Source: Macrocystis pyrifera
Lineage: Eukaryota > Sar > Phaeophyceae > Laminariales > Laminariaceae
Reading direction: 5' to 3'
Assembly: GCA_031763025.1 (NCBI GenBank)
Contig: JASSKH010000025.1
Span: 4,650,001 to 4,714,000, forward strand
Length of the DNA stretch: 64,000 nucleotides
Each line of letters begins with the position of its first letter. Position 1 is the first letter of the stretch. Under the pieces are notes generated by a model. That model was not told where the DNA came from. It did not search any database and saw only the letters and a program-made list of their open reading frames with translations. This document shows positions 41,579 to 52,445 of this stretch, piece by piece. The translations under genes and the position numbers were made by a program.

Positions 41579-42542
41579 AGCGGTTCCGAGCATCAAGCCA
41601 GTATACCGCTCTCTCTCCCCTTACCGTGCGTCGTTCCCTCTCGGCCTCGCTGTGCCACTCTCTCGTTTCGACGCCGTGCGTTTCCCTCTCCCCAGCGTTC
41701 TACCCGTCCGCCGCTCGCTCGCTCCGAAGCCGTGTACATGTTCTGCTCTCTCGCTCCGACGCCTTGATCGTAACACCCAGAGAGCAGAACTTGGAAGGAG
41801 CCGCCTAGCCACCATAGGGAGCCGATGCAAATTTGGAGCGATACTGAGCGTTTGCCGAGGAGACGAAGAACTTCTGCTTTTACCCTTCGTGGTTTCGTGT
41901 TTTTGTATGAAAGGGTTGGGATCGTCTAGCGAGGGATCCGGGGGTTTATACGCGAGGGGTGTGGGATGTATGTTATGACGACGAGAGTGTTTTTTTTGTG
42001 ATGGGTTTGCTTGGAGGCGTATCTCTGCTTCTGTGCCAATGATAGGCGTTTGTGTGAGTAATTTAGTGGTTCGGTAACAGCCAGTCGTTCTGGCGTGAAT
42101 CAGTTAGGTACTTTTGTGTGGGGGTTTACTCTTCTGTGGCTCGTAGTAGGCAGATCGGTGTCTATGATTCGACCTCCACGAGTATTTGCATTCGATTTGG
42201 GGGGACCCAAATCGCACGGGGTTTTTTGACTGTTGACCTGTTCGGAGCACGCTTACCTGGCGATTTGAGCCTAGCTAGGCGTGAGTGTACTGCGCCTATT
42301 TATAGTGGAAAAGGTGTAGTAGGGAGACTATTAACCACGGAATATTAGTCAGGCGGCCAAACTCGCAGTGAAAACGCAGGGGTGAGGGTTTTTATCGGGG
42401 ATTTCCCTCTGATGGCCCTTGCGTTTTCGGTTTGTTTTCGCCTATCCCCGAGGCTATTATTTTTGTGTAGAGCCTTGCGGTTCCTCGCCCTTGGTTATGG
42501 TCATAGATTGCTATAGCATATTGCTCCTTTATTCGCATTATG
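41579..42542 (+). other. 3' untranslated region of the Ty3 element
   Basis: About 960 bp after pol. The first 200 bp are pyrimidine-rich (CTCTCTC and CGCTCGCTC runs). No envelope-like or accessory frame is convincing; the 108-codon frame at 41652-41978 shows no motif. Confidence 0.6.
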
Positions 42543-42552
42543 CTAGGGGGGA
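42543..42552 (+). other. Polypurine tract of the Ty3 element
   Basis: CTAGGGGGGA stands immediately before the 3' LTR, the priming site for plus-strand DNA. The same core precedes the LTR at 9177. Confidence 0.8.
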
Positions 42553-42998
42553 TGTTACGGTTCAGGACCGTTTCAGGAGTTACGACGGCATGCATTTTTG
42601 TATCGGTAGGGGCCGCGTCATTTACGGCCCCCCCCCAATTTGTGGATGGTTTCCCTTTCGGACCAATCCATCTTGCCACTTGTGGTCTTTGCTCTCGACC
42701 TGTGGTATAAAGCAATCAGTTTACCATCTACATACCTGGGAGACCTTCTCCCTAGCGTCAGAAGCACGCTATACCCCTCTGGGACACGTGCGAGCCCACG
42801 TCTCGACTCGGTTGGATCGTGGCCAGACTTGAGGTTGGTCTTACTATTTGTATATTTTAGGCATGTGTTGTAATCCTGTTCTATCCTGTATCTGAAGCGG
42901 ACTGTCGACGGCTGATTTCTTAAAATAGGCTCATGCCCGTGCTGCTTGCCTCATCCTGACCCAAGACCTCATGACCTATACGCTCCCGATCCATATCA
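42553..42998 (+). repeat. 3' LTR of the Ty3 element
   Basis: 446 bp, identical on reading to 31304-31749, followed by the CTTC target duplication. Confidence 0.95.
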
Positions 42999-43160
42999 CT
43001 TCCTTTAAACAACAGCCTGTATGTATGTTGTATATCATCCACATGCCAAGCACTACTCCACTCTCTCCCCACACTGATGAAATATGTTATTCTTATTATT
43101 AGACGAATGTCATTCTTACTCTTGCGTCACCCGATCTTACGTTTCACATTACATTCATAA
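42999..43160 (+). pseudogene. Continuation of the OTU-like frame after the insertion
   Basis: When the element and one CTTC copy are removed, the frame of 30985-31303 stays open from 43003 to a TAA at 43158-43160. This supports a clean insertion. The added 50 residues are not recognisable as the OTU C-terminus, whose catalytic His is absent, so this part may be intronic. Confidence 0.3.
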
Positions 43161-43637
43161 ATAAACGCGATTATTACATCCTTCACCGTTTCTTACACAA
43201 TTACATTTATTAATAGTTTGGTTGGCTTTGGGCTATGTCGCCAATTAATTGCAGTTATCTGTACACGAAACGACGGAATACCCACTCCGAAGGAAAGCCT
43301 TGTATATATATATATATATGGAAAGTTGATTTCAGGGTATGGTGTCGGTATCCCCTCGGCACGATGTGGCAAAGGCTTACGCTGGTAGCAATCAACTATC
43401 CGGCTGATGCTTGATGTTGAACGTGCCGCTTGCGGGCCAGAAACAACAGTTCGATTGAATCATGGAGGACATTTCTTATCGGAGAGCTTGTTTTCCATAA
43501 TTTCCATATTTTTTGTCGCTCAATTTGTTTTTTCATCTTCCAGGTTTTCCTGATATTTTTCCATATGAAAGTTGACTTTCCTGGTGTTTTATATTTGCAC
43601 TTGAAGAATTTCACCAACTATGACGAAACGCCTCCAT
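43161..43637. other. No gene recognised
   Basis: AT-rich, with a (TA)9-type tract near 43302-43319. The AACGTGCCGCTTGCGGGCCAGAAAC block (43419-43443) resembles AACATGCCGCTTGCGGGTCAGAAAC at 28682-28706, indicating another dispersed repeat. Confidence 0.4.
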
Positions 43638-44072
43638 ATTCTCAGTTTGTAAAACTGAGTCTCAGCTGCGGTAATTGCAATCAATCTTGTCTGTCTGTCT
43701 GTCTGACCGCAGCCACAAGGAAACTCCAATCCTCGCAAAATCTGGTCCCAAACCGCTCCCGATGTTGACGTATACACCGCGCAAATCGATAGCGAACACA
43801 CTTACAAGCAGCCTGGGCCAAATTTCAGGTTCAACGGAGCCCTGGGCCTTGAGCTACGCGACTCAGCCTCACCAGGGGGACAGTCGCTTGTAGACACTCG
43901 TGCCAGAGTCGGTACGAGCAACGAAATATTTCGCAAATTAGCTACAGCGCGTCGATCGCAACAAAATAAAAGTGGGATCACCTGGCTCGCTCAACGTGGT
44001 TGGCTAACGGCGTTTTTGAGGTCGTTGTCCGCCGCGCGCAACTGCATCAATGGGAATGACTAGGATTGGGGA
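43638..44072 (+). repeat. Dispersed repeat with former coding frame, copy 2
   Basis: Second copy of 17254-17640. Here the frame is open further (TAQIDSEHTYKQPGPNF, LELRDSASPGGQ, then GTSNEIFRKLATARRSQQ) than in copy 1. GTCTGTCTGTCTGTCT near 43690-43705 is a microsatellite. The end, AATGGGAATGACTAGGATTG and following bases (44050-44077), is found inverted at 56388-56418. Confidence 0.55.
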
Positions 44073-44079
44073 CTCACAG

Positions 44080-45150
44080 GGGACGTTTAAGCCCATCCCC
44101 CTGTAGCGAGGTACGTGTAAAAATGGCGTTCATTGTGTGTAGGCGTTACTGACCGGGGATAACATAACTGAGCACCCAGAGTGCACACTTCATTCGGGGA
44201 CTGGAGACGAAGCCGGACCGCTACAGGCGCCAATGGTTGCTCTATGGGTGCTCTGCCGCCTCCTTCTGCTGTGCCCAGCAGATCAGGCCCTGAAAGGTTT
44301 GGACGCGAAAAATCGAGAGCATTTTGCATACCATTTTTCGGGGTGAAGAGTGCCCGATCTATCGGAGTCGTTGCTGTTACTATCCTATTCACGAGTGCTG
44401 TACCCGATCCCGTTCGCCGTTTGCTTCGCGTGCTCATAGCCAGGACGTCTTGTTAATTGGCGCAAGTTTCCGTTTGAGAAACGATCCTCCACACGATGCA
44501 AACTTGATATCTGCTTGAACGTTTTGTTCCAAATTGCGATATCCCGACGAGATGCGGCCCCACAACCCACAACCCACAACATTCAAAATTCAAAATTCGC
44601 ATTTCATCACTGACCGACACCTGCGTCTGTTATTGCCACGTATACTGCCTGTATGTCCCCGTACCGTACGGCAGTACGTATTCGTGTACCAGGTATACTT
44701 CACAGATCACAGGGTCTATTGCTATACGTACCAGGGGTATGTAGCAGCAGCTGCTTGACGGCCGAACCGAATTCTCGTGGACGACAAGATCGAACCGGTA
44801 CCTGAAGGCGGTCAGTTTTTGGAGATGTCACAGGACGCCCTGGCCAGGGTTTTTGGGACGACGCTGCAGAGACAGAGAGGGGAGCAGCTTCATCAGTGAA
44901 AGCTTCCGCTCTGAGGGCGACGGCTACGACAGAGGGGCCTGTGGTGGGTCCCGTTGGACTCGTATTACAGCAGCAGTAGTGCTGTTCGACTGGCGTGGAC
45001 GCCGCAGGTGGCAACAACAGCAGCAGTAGTCCGTATATTTTATTTCTGAGGTAGCAATATGTAGTACGAGTACGAGAGATAGAGGACTTCGTTTGTTTCT
45101 ACAGAGTATTGTCCCTGTAAAAGCTGAACCCGCCGCGTTTTTGACGACAG
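44080..45150. other. No gene recognised
   Basis: Both strands have frames of about 100 codons (44087-44437 and 44700-45017 on minus, 44181-44456 on plus) without known motifs. The minus frame near 44760-44950 has natural composition and might be an exon. Confidence 0.35.
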
Positions 45151-45159
45151 CCTTGGAAA

Positions 45160-45430
45160 AAACACCGGGCCGGTCATCCGGTCATCGATTTACACACCAA
45201 GGATCTACCAGAGGGTAAATCTTTCAGGGCAGATATAAGCCTGATCTGTAGTACCCAGCTCATGTTGGCGGGTGAGAGCCGTGTAACCTGCCTGCTTGAT
45301 CTACGAGTACGAAACGTTTCCTGTTTGGGATCTGTACTGTACAGATCTTCCCCAACATATCATAGCGGTACGACCTAAATCATCTACTACTACAAGAGGT
45401 CGTGATCTATCCGACTTATATTTTTTTTAA
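45160..45430 (+). repeat. Diverged dispersed repeat, partner at 51420-51660
   Basis: Blocks GATCTAC, GGCAGAT, TACGA, TTTCCTG.TT.GGATCTGT and TATCA..GCGG or TATCACGACGG occur in the same order and spacing in both segments. Divergence is high, so this is an old duplication or transposon family. Confidence 0.4.
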
Positions 45431-48400
45431 AAGCACATGACGGCCACAAGCAGTAATAAGAAACCAAGCCGAGATCTATAACGTACTGAATTTATCGTAG
45501 AACGCGCCCTCTTTTCCAGGCTGAGCAGATTCCCTGTTTGTTAAAAGGTAGTTATTACCTCACGTGGAGTTACATGATGTGCACACAGATAATTTGCGCG
45601 AGTACAGTATGACATGAAAGGGACTTGAGAGGGTAAAGATATCGACAGAAAAAAATCACGATTATATAAAGTGATACCAGGTGTATCGACAACGTCAACC
45701 AGCCCGGGTCGCTGGGGTAGGTGTGCGACACCTGTTTAGACTGGTGATACTGTGAGGATAACAGGATGGGAGACAGATTGTATCTTGGCAAGTTTGCAAA
45801 CTCTAGCTTAGACGCTTGGAAAGGTCTCAATGAAAACTCGTAATTTTGATTTGCACTATCAATACAGCCGTAGTATACGGCAGTACCGGCCCTCTGATAT
45901 GAAACGGATAAATTGGTTCAAAGCCATTGATACATTATTCATTTGAGAAGCGTGTGCCTTGCACAAACAAACTTCGGTATATAGCATACCAGGTATCGAG
46001 TTTCTTACTTCTCGCTTTTTTGAGGTCAAGTTTCTTGTGGTGCTCTTTGCGAAGGGGGCGGTAGTGTCGATGCCACGGGGCCCCAAAAGCCCAAAGGGTT
46101 GTCGAACATCAATTAATTGTGCGCGTCTGACGTATCGCGCATTTTTCAAAGTTGAGTATCAATCACTATTTCAGTCGTACTCACAGCTAGCTGACGTATT
46201 CGTTTCCCCCCGAGCAAGTCTGAGTAGCCGAATAACCAACGACCACGCTGCGTGTCACAGCTCGTGTACGTATTCTCGTTATAGAAGACGGACGACAGCA
46301 TCTCCAACAGCGAGTACACGAGTACCCGGGGAGGAAAATGAAACGCGCTTCGTGCCAAGTGCTACTCGTATCCGTGAAAATTGTTTGGGACACGGGTATT
46401 AGTCGCGAGTACCCGGGTAACCGGTCAAAGAGATACACTTCTACTGCATGAAGGTTTTTTTCATGGACCACTACATATTGTATTAATAGTACCAGGTATA
46501 TGCTAGCAACACGGTCGTGGTTTTTTGCAACCCGATATCCCGCATCGGTAAATTGATAAACTATCGCTGCATTAGTATTGCCATCTCAGTCATCCGGGGG
46601 GGGGAAATAGATACAGTTGACACGCTCCCGTACATGGACCAAACTATCTCTGCGACGGTCCCTGATGCCCACCTACCCCACCCCTCCCTCCCCCTTGCCT
46701 GCACACCCTTCCCTTCCCCTTTCCCTCCCTCCCCTTTTGGCTTCGCTGTAACGTTTCCAGAGGGTCATGGAGGCACCCGAGTTCAATCGAACTCTAACGC
46801 GCAAGAAGCCCTCTGGCGACGCCGAAAGTGTTTCCAAGTCAAATAGGGACAGCCCATCTACCAAGAAAAGCAAGACCTCATGGCTTATGTTTTGACCTTG
46901 GCATGATTCATGTGTTTTATTGGCTTGCACGCACGTGGTTTTGCATTGTTTCGAATATGATGCAAGCAAAAACAATCTAAGTAAGTATTCAACACGAACT
47001 ACTTGACTCGGTTGGCGCAATCTCAGCTTTCATTGTGTTTGCTGTTCTGAGGTTTACTCTGTGGATGGGGGAGGGGGGGGGGCGACGGAGCACCGTTCCT
47101 ACTCCTAATAGAGACACCTCCAACAATTGGGCGCTCATTACGTTGTTTCCATATATTACATAAAAACGTTTTGGTATTCTTATCCCCTTCCTGTTTGGCC
47201 GCCTGTGGATGGGGGGGAGGGTTACTGGGTTAGAGTTGGAGGGGGGGGGGTTAGGCGTGGCGTACATAAAAGAATGACCTCTACGTATTACCCTGAATGC
47301 TCGGTTGACGTTGAGTCATGGCTTGCAATGATGAAGGTACACTGCTTGGCTCGGTGGATGTGTATTGGCTCGCAAGTCTTGTTAGTTTTTGTCCTGAGTG
47401 TTCTATCGGTGAGAGGAGGGGTGTAACTGATTTTGTCTTACGCGCACGAGGTTTGCATCAACTTGCGTACGGTACAAAACCAATGAAACCGACTATTTTC
47501 ACATGAAATGGTTGTCTCGGTTGATGCGCTTTCGGCTTCCGATATCTTGTAGGTAGTTGTGTTTGTTGGTATGGGATTTCATGGCGGGGTCGCGGGTTAC
47601 TGAGGGGAAGCAGGTGAAATTATACATAATACACGAACAGCAGTGTTGGTTTGTATGCTTGTCTGATGTATCAGCATTGTATCAAATTATGCAGTTGAAC
47701 TGCTTGGATCAGTTGGTGTGTTTTCGTTTTGCAGGGTGGTGTATTTTCGCGGGCTATTTTTTTTTTTTCATCAGTGAGGAAGTGGGTGGGGGGAGAAAAA
47801 AAAAAACTACGAGGGACTATTTGTACGCTTGGCTGAACGTAGCGTCATAGTTTTCCATGCTTCGGTTGTAGTAGATATTTAAAGCATCACGGCGAGTCGC
47901 AAGGTTTATTAGTTATGAACGCGGTCTTACTATACATGTGTGGGGGTTGCGGTTGTGACCACACTGTTGCACTTGGCTGGATTGATACACATAGATCCTT
48001 GGTGGGTTCCTCGTGCGATATTTTGTCGCGGAAGTAACAGTCGTTCTGTTTTACATATACATTATCCTGTCATGTGATGCCGAAAAACGCAGTGTCTGGC
48101 AGTCTCGAGAAAAACACAAGTATTGATGCAAGTTCGTGTTTTCCCCCCCAACCTTACGTGTGTCAAAAGTAACATCAAGAGCGGTACATCAGGTTAATGT
48201 GGTGCCGAATCGTTTGTTTCCTGCCTACTACGCTAAACACCGTCCTGACTACGGTCGAAAATACAAATACAGAATCAAATTAAGGAGCGCGTACTTTCGT
48301 AAATTAATCTTTCTGCATTACAATGAGTCCACACAAAGCGTCACAATTTTCGCACGGTACTCTCGGCAATTGTACGGAAGCCGAGCCATATCACAGAAAG

Positions 48401-48537
48401 CCAGATCAGTCATCCCATACAATGTGCTATCGACTCGTGCAGTACACACAAACGGAGCAACAGAGTAACATATATCAATCACTAATATGAATCCACTCTA
48501 CCTCATGCCCACCAGATGGGCATACAGAAGCTTACGA
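45431..48537. other. No gene recognised
   Basis: Only short frames. 46675-46735 is CCT-rich. 47067-47083 and 47209-47253 hold G-runs (G9-G10) on the plus strand that could form G-quadruplexes. Several TACCAGGTA words (44687, 45986, 46492) lie here or just outside. Confidence 0.4.
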
Positions 48538-48559
48538 GGGGGGGGGGGGGGGGGGGGGG
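48538..48559 (+). repeat. Homopolymer of 22 G
   Basis: An uninterrupted G22 run followed by CGGCAG. Its exact length is likely to be unreliable in sequencing. Confidence 0.9.
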
Positions 48560-48710
48560 CGGCAGTGGAATTGAAGGAGAGGCCTGTTGAATGTCGTATC
48601 TTTGGCACTGCCCCGCCAAATTTATCCACTCTTTCCCTCGATCCTCCTCCAGCCAATTGTATTGGCGACCACGGCGTTCGATCTGATTTCGAGGCAAGAC
48701 CCGCTATCTA

Positions 48711-49509
48711 TTATGCACGACGAAACGAAAATTCAGCACCACAATTTAACCTTCGAATAAACAACACGGTCAAAATTACCCTCAAATAACAAGCGCCACA
48801 TATTACTGCGAGGGTTCGGGGCAGGGGGAGGGGCACCCGAAAATTTACAAGCAAGGCAACAGCGACAAAATCAGGGGGGTTGAAAACACGACTGCACCGA
48901 CCATCACAAACCACCTCGCCGTTATGAGCGATAGTGGCGTCAACAAAAATATTCGTGCCCATCACCACCTACTGCTGCACACGACGGCAAATATTAACCA
49001 GATCGAAGACAGCTAGTCCGTTTTTCTCGTCGACAACGACTTCTCCAGTGCCGGCCGCAATTTCCGCTGCCGCGGCATTGGTCGTGTCTTCATCAGCCTC
49101 CGAATCGGTAACCCGGCCAATACCCGGTGCCATTTGGCGCAACAACAATTGCAGACCCGACTTCTTAAGAGAGGGTGGCGGTTTGACGCCACACTTCAAA
49201 ATGTACTCCCGAATGTGACCCGCGGTCAAAATTTGACAGGACGAACCTCTGTACCATGGCCAGACCAAGGTTCGTAGCTACCGGCGCCAGAAAGCTCTTG
49301 CGCCCCTGACATTTTTCCTTAACTCCTTCGGTCACTCGTGCAATGACCTGCCTTTCCGCGGGGAGCCTGTCGATAATTGCTTCCACCAGTTGGGCATGGC
49401 TCTGTATCACAATAGGACAATATATACCTGGTACAAAAAAGAGAAAAGACGACATTAACAGCGCAGTTGAATCCCCCGACTTTCTGTGAACGAATTGCCG
49501 TGGCTGCAA
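48711..49509 (-). pseudogene. Minus-strand coding remnant, unknown family
   Basis: Three successive minus-strand frames look protein-like in turn. 49430-49265 gives QLVEAIIDRLPAERQVIARV and KEKCQGRKSFLAPV. 49240-48969 gives ILTAGHIREYILKCGVKPP, LKKSGLQLLLRQ and an acidic Ala-rich part. 48968-48840 is less clear. The second piece recalls the helix-turn-helix of SAP-type DNA-binding motifs, but only weakly. The frame changes could be frameshifts or small introns. I cannot name the family. Confidence 0.3.
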
Positions 49510-52445
49510 AAAGCTATGTCAACCGGAGCGCAAAGTGTCAGCAAACAAACATATTTCTGTGCAGTCGTCACTAGCCGTATTCACAAAAACGACGTAATCA
49601 CGTCGTCTACCGTTATAATGATAGTCAACGCCACGCCAGGAGTAAAACAATGGGGCGCCTTTGCAGCGAAAAACACACTAATATGGAGAAAAACGACGGA
49701 CTCTTCTTGACGAAAAAAGCCCGGGCGACACAGCAGACGCCCCCTACCCACCCCTTGCCCCTTCAAATTATTGGGGTAAACGCCACGGGGTCAAGTGGGG
49801 ATGTCGCAGCAGGAAGGGAAATGGAGCCGTTTCCGATGAAAGAAAAGAGGGGTGATATGCATAGAAATGTTGACATGCCCTGATACATGTTGATACATGC
49901 TTCACGCATCACCAAAACTATGGTAACGGACGAGTTTGAGTGGTCATCACTACTGCTCGGTAGTAGTAGTAGTAACGTCGTTTCGGATCGTTACAGCTAT
50001 GCCGGTTTCAGTCTTGAACGCGGGACAACGGCTCTATCGTGCGTCCCCCGGCCGCTCGCGGCACCGCGGCCGTTCCACGGTCACTCCATTCGGCAGCCCT
50101 CCGTGTCCCCGCCGAAGGAATTGGCGAACGGGGGGCGTAGGAAGGCGCCATCCCGGGGGGCGGGTCGCTCTCCCCGGCATGGCGGAGTATGGAAAAATAA
50201 ACGGAACTCACAGTACAATACAGGAACAAGCGCGATATGAACCAGCATGTCTACTGTCGTACGTACTGATGTAGTACATGGTGGTGTGAGTTGGTGCGTG
50301 GGTTGGTTAGTATGTGGGCGAGTGGGTTCGTGGCTTTGGGTATTAATAGTTGCCGTATTTTTACTGTTTAGTTTACTCCACTTGTGTTTCCACCACTGGA
50401 CCATGGTGCTGCTACGTATGAACTGGGCACTCATCTACTGCTGCACCCACTGCTGTACTGCTGTAGTACATGGCGGTTGGGTGGATGAGTTGGTGGGCGG
50501 ATGAGTTGGTGGGTGAATGGGTCGATGGGTTAATCGGTGGGTGGGTGGGTGAGTGGATTGGTGAAGGGGTGAGTGGCTTCGTGAATATGTGTGGCGGCCG
50601 TGCTATTTTTAGTGTATTTGTGTTTTGTCCGCTGGATATGCTGCCACTATACCCGACCCGCTGGCATACTGCAGCATACCACTACAGTACGCGTAGTGCT
50701 TCCAAACTACGCCCCGACCGCATGGTAAATGCCCCGGGCCGCCTTTTCACGCTCGGAATATCACAAGATCGAAAGAAAATCACGCCCCCTGAGGCGTCCA
50801 CTATCGTATTACGGTACCTTCGTATGCGCCTTCCCCTCTCGATCATCCGGACCGGCTTCCAACGCTTTTGTCTCCGTCTCCGGTTCCCAACCATCCGAAG
50901 GGGCGCCCTGCAGTTCGGCAAGAGCTGCACGCACTATTCTCCCTCTTATCCTTACTCATCGTCATGGATAATCATAGTATCTGCAAGGAAAAACATCAAG
51001 AGGTAGCGAAGGGGTTGCTTCTCCGCTAATGAGAATATAGAGGCATTTCGACGTACGTTAGCCAATCGTAGAGGTTGCGGTTGGCATGCCCCCCGTAAGG
51101 ATAAGACTTTGTAACCTACGACGTCGCGCGCAGTCCTTCGATGGTCAAACGAGTACCGGATCACAGATTGCGTATCACGACTAACCTCTGACCCCGTCGT
51201 CCTCGCTGACCCCGTCGTCCCCGCCGTCCTGTTGAACCATGCACTTCGCTTCGTCGGTTTCTGCAGCGTCCTGTGATCACAGTGGGAACGACATTGAAGG
51301 AGTTTATCTTAATTTGACAAAACGGCTTGCAACGTTATCTGCAGGCGCGGATCAATGGGTCTTGACTCCACCATAAACCAACCTTGCGCACTCTGGACAG
51401 ACCATCCATTCCCAGTTCATGATCTACTGTAGTTCTTTCAAGGCAGATCTATTCCCAATCTTGTAATATCTACCTCATATAGCTGGGCCCGTGCTATAAC
51501 ATCTGTACGAGGGGAGTAGCACATGTTTCCTGGGTTGGATCTGTGCAATGCAGACCCTGCTAAACCTATCACGACGGCAGATGAGGAACTAGATGAACTA
51601 CTGCTGTAGATAGATCATGATCAGTCCGAGGTGTGAAAAGTTGCACTCGACCTATCGATACACGACACTCACCGTCTCCAAACGCACGTCACTAGAACGA
51701 TGAGCCGACCTCCTTTTTTTGCCTTCCCCCCGTGTGGACTCATTCCATCCACACACAGTCATTGGTCACTCCGTCGTCTCGCGCCCAAGGTTATCTCCAG
51801 CCCGGTATGTAGGATATCTGTGATATCCACGTACAATTAGTCGGTCGAGTCGTGGTTCCACATACGGTTAACGACACGCAGTTGCGATATCGTGCGAAAA
51901 AGTATGTACATTAACGCGCCACCACAACCTCGAAGTGCCCTTCAGCTGCTGCTGTGGTTTGATTTGTTCCGTAGAGACAGAAGGATGACATCTCATCAGT
52001 ACGTACATATCTGGTACTCGTCCGAACTCGCACGAGTTTTGCTCGGTGCTGGTGAGTTTGTACTGCTGTTGTAGTTGAACATGCGGTAAGTTACGATTTT
52101 GGAAATCATGCCTAATTTTGAGGACAACATCTACGTCTTGGTTAGAGTCGTTCGCCGAAAAAATGGTTGGAGAACATCCAGCAGTAGGCTGGCTGTCATA
52201 TCCAAGAAGAAACGGCGAACGGGAACGTCAAATGGACGAGTGCGGTGGCCTGGCGTCCAAACGAAGTTGCTTCATGGCCTTGCGGCCGACGTAGCATTTT
52301 TCGATTTTCTTCGCTCACCTTGAACGATATCCACGAATTATTCGTAGATGACGTCGCCGACGTGATGCTGGATGGTTCCTGACTCTTTGTGGGCGCTGCG
52401 GTGGCCTGCTGCGCTGTCGCCGGTGCCATATGTGTGGGTCATGGC
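49510..52445. other. No gene recognised
   Basis: Contains a GTGGGTGGGTGAGTGG/GATGAGTTGGTGGG minisatellite-like stretch (50465-50580), a duplicated CTGACCCCGTCGTCC block (51187-51222) and the repeat partner 51420-51660. Frames up to 178 codons (50470-51006) follow the G-rich repeat and have no domain. Confidence 0.4.

Larger units (their letters stand above)
31304..42998 (+). mobile_element. Full-length Ty3/Gypsy retrotransposon with identical LTRs
   Basis: 446-bp LTRs (31304-31749 and 42553-42998) show no difference on reading. CTTC flanks both sides (31300-31303 and 42999-43002). The order LTR, PBS, leader, Gag, protease, RT, RNase H, integrase, PPT, LTR is that of Ty3/Gypsy (Metaviridae). 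Identical LTRs mean a very recent insertion. Special traits are a duplicated primer-binding site, a 2.5-kb leader with hairpin repeats, a stop codon between in-frame gag and pol, and chromatin-reader-like segments at the C-terminus of Pol. A single extra base in RT breaks pol in this copy. No envelope-like frame is seen. Confidence 0.95.
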
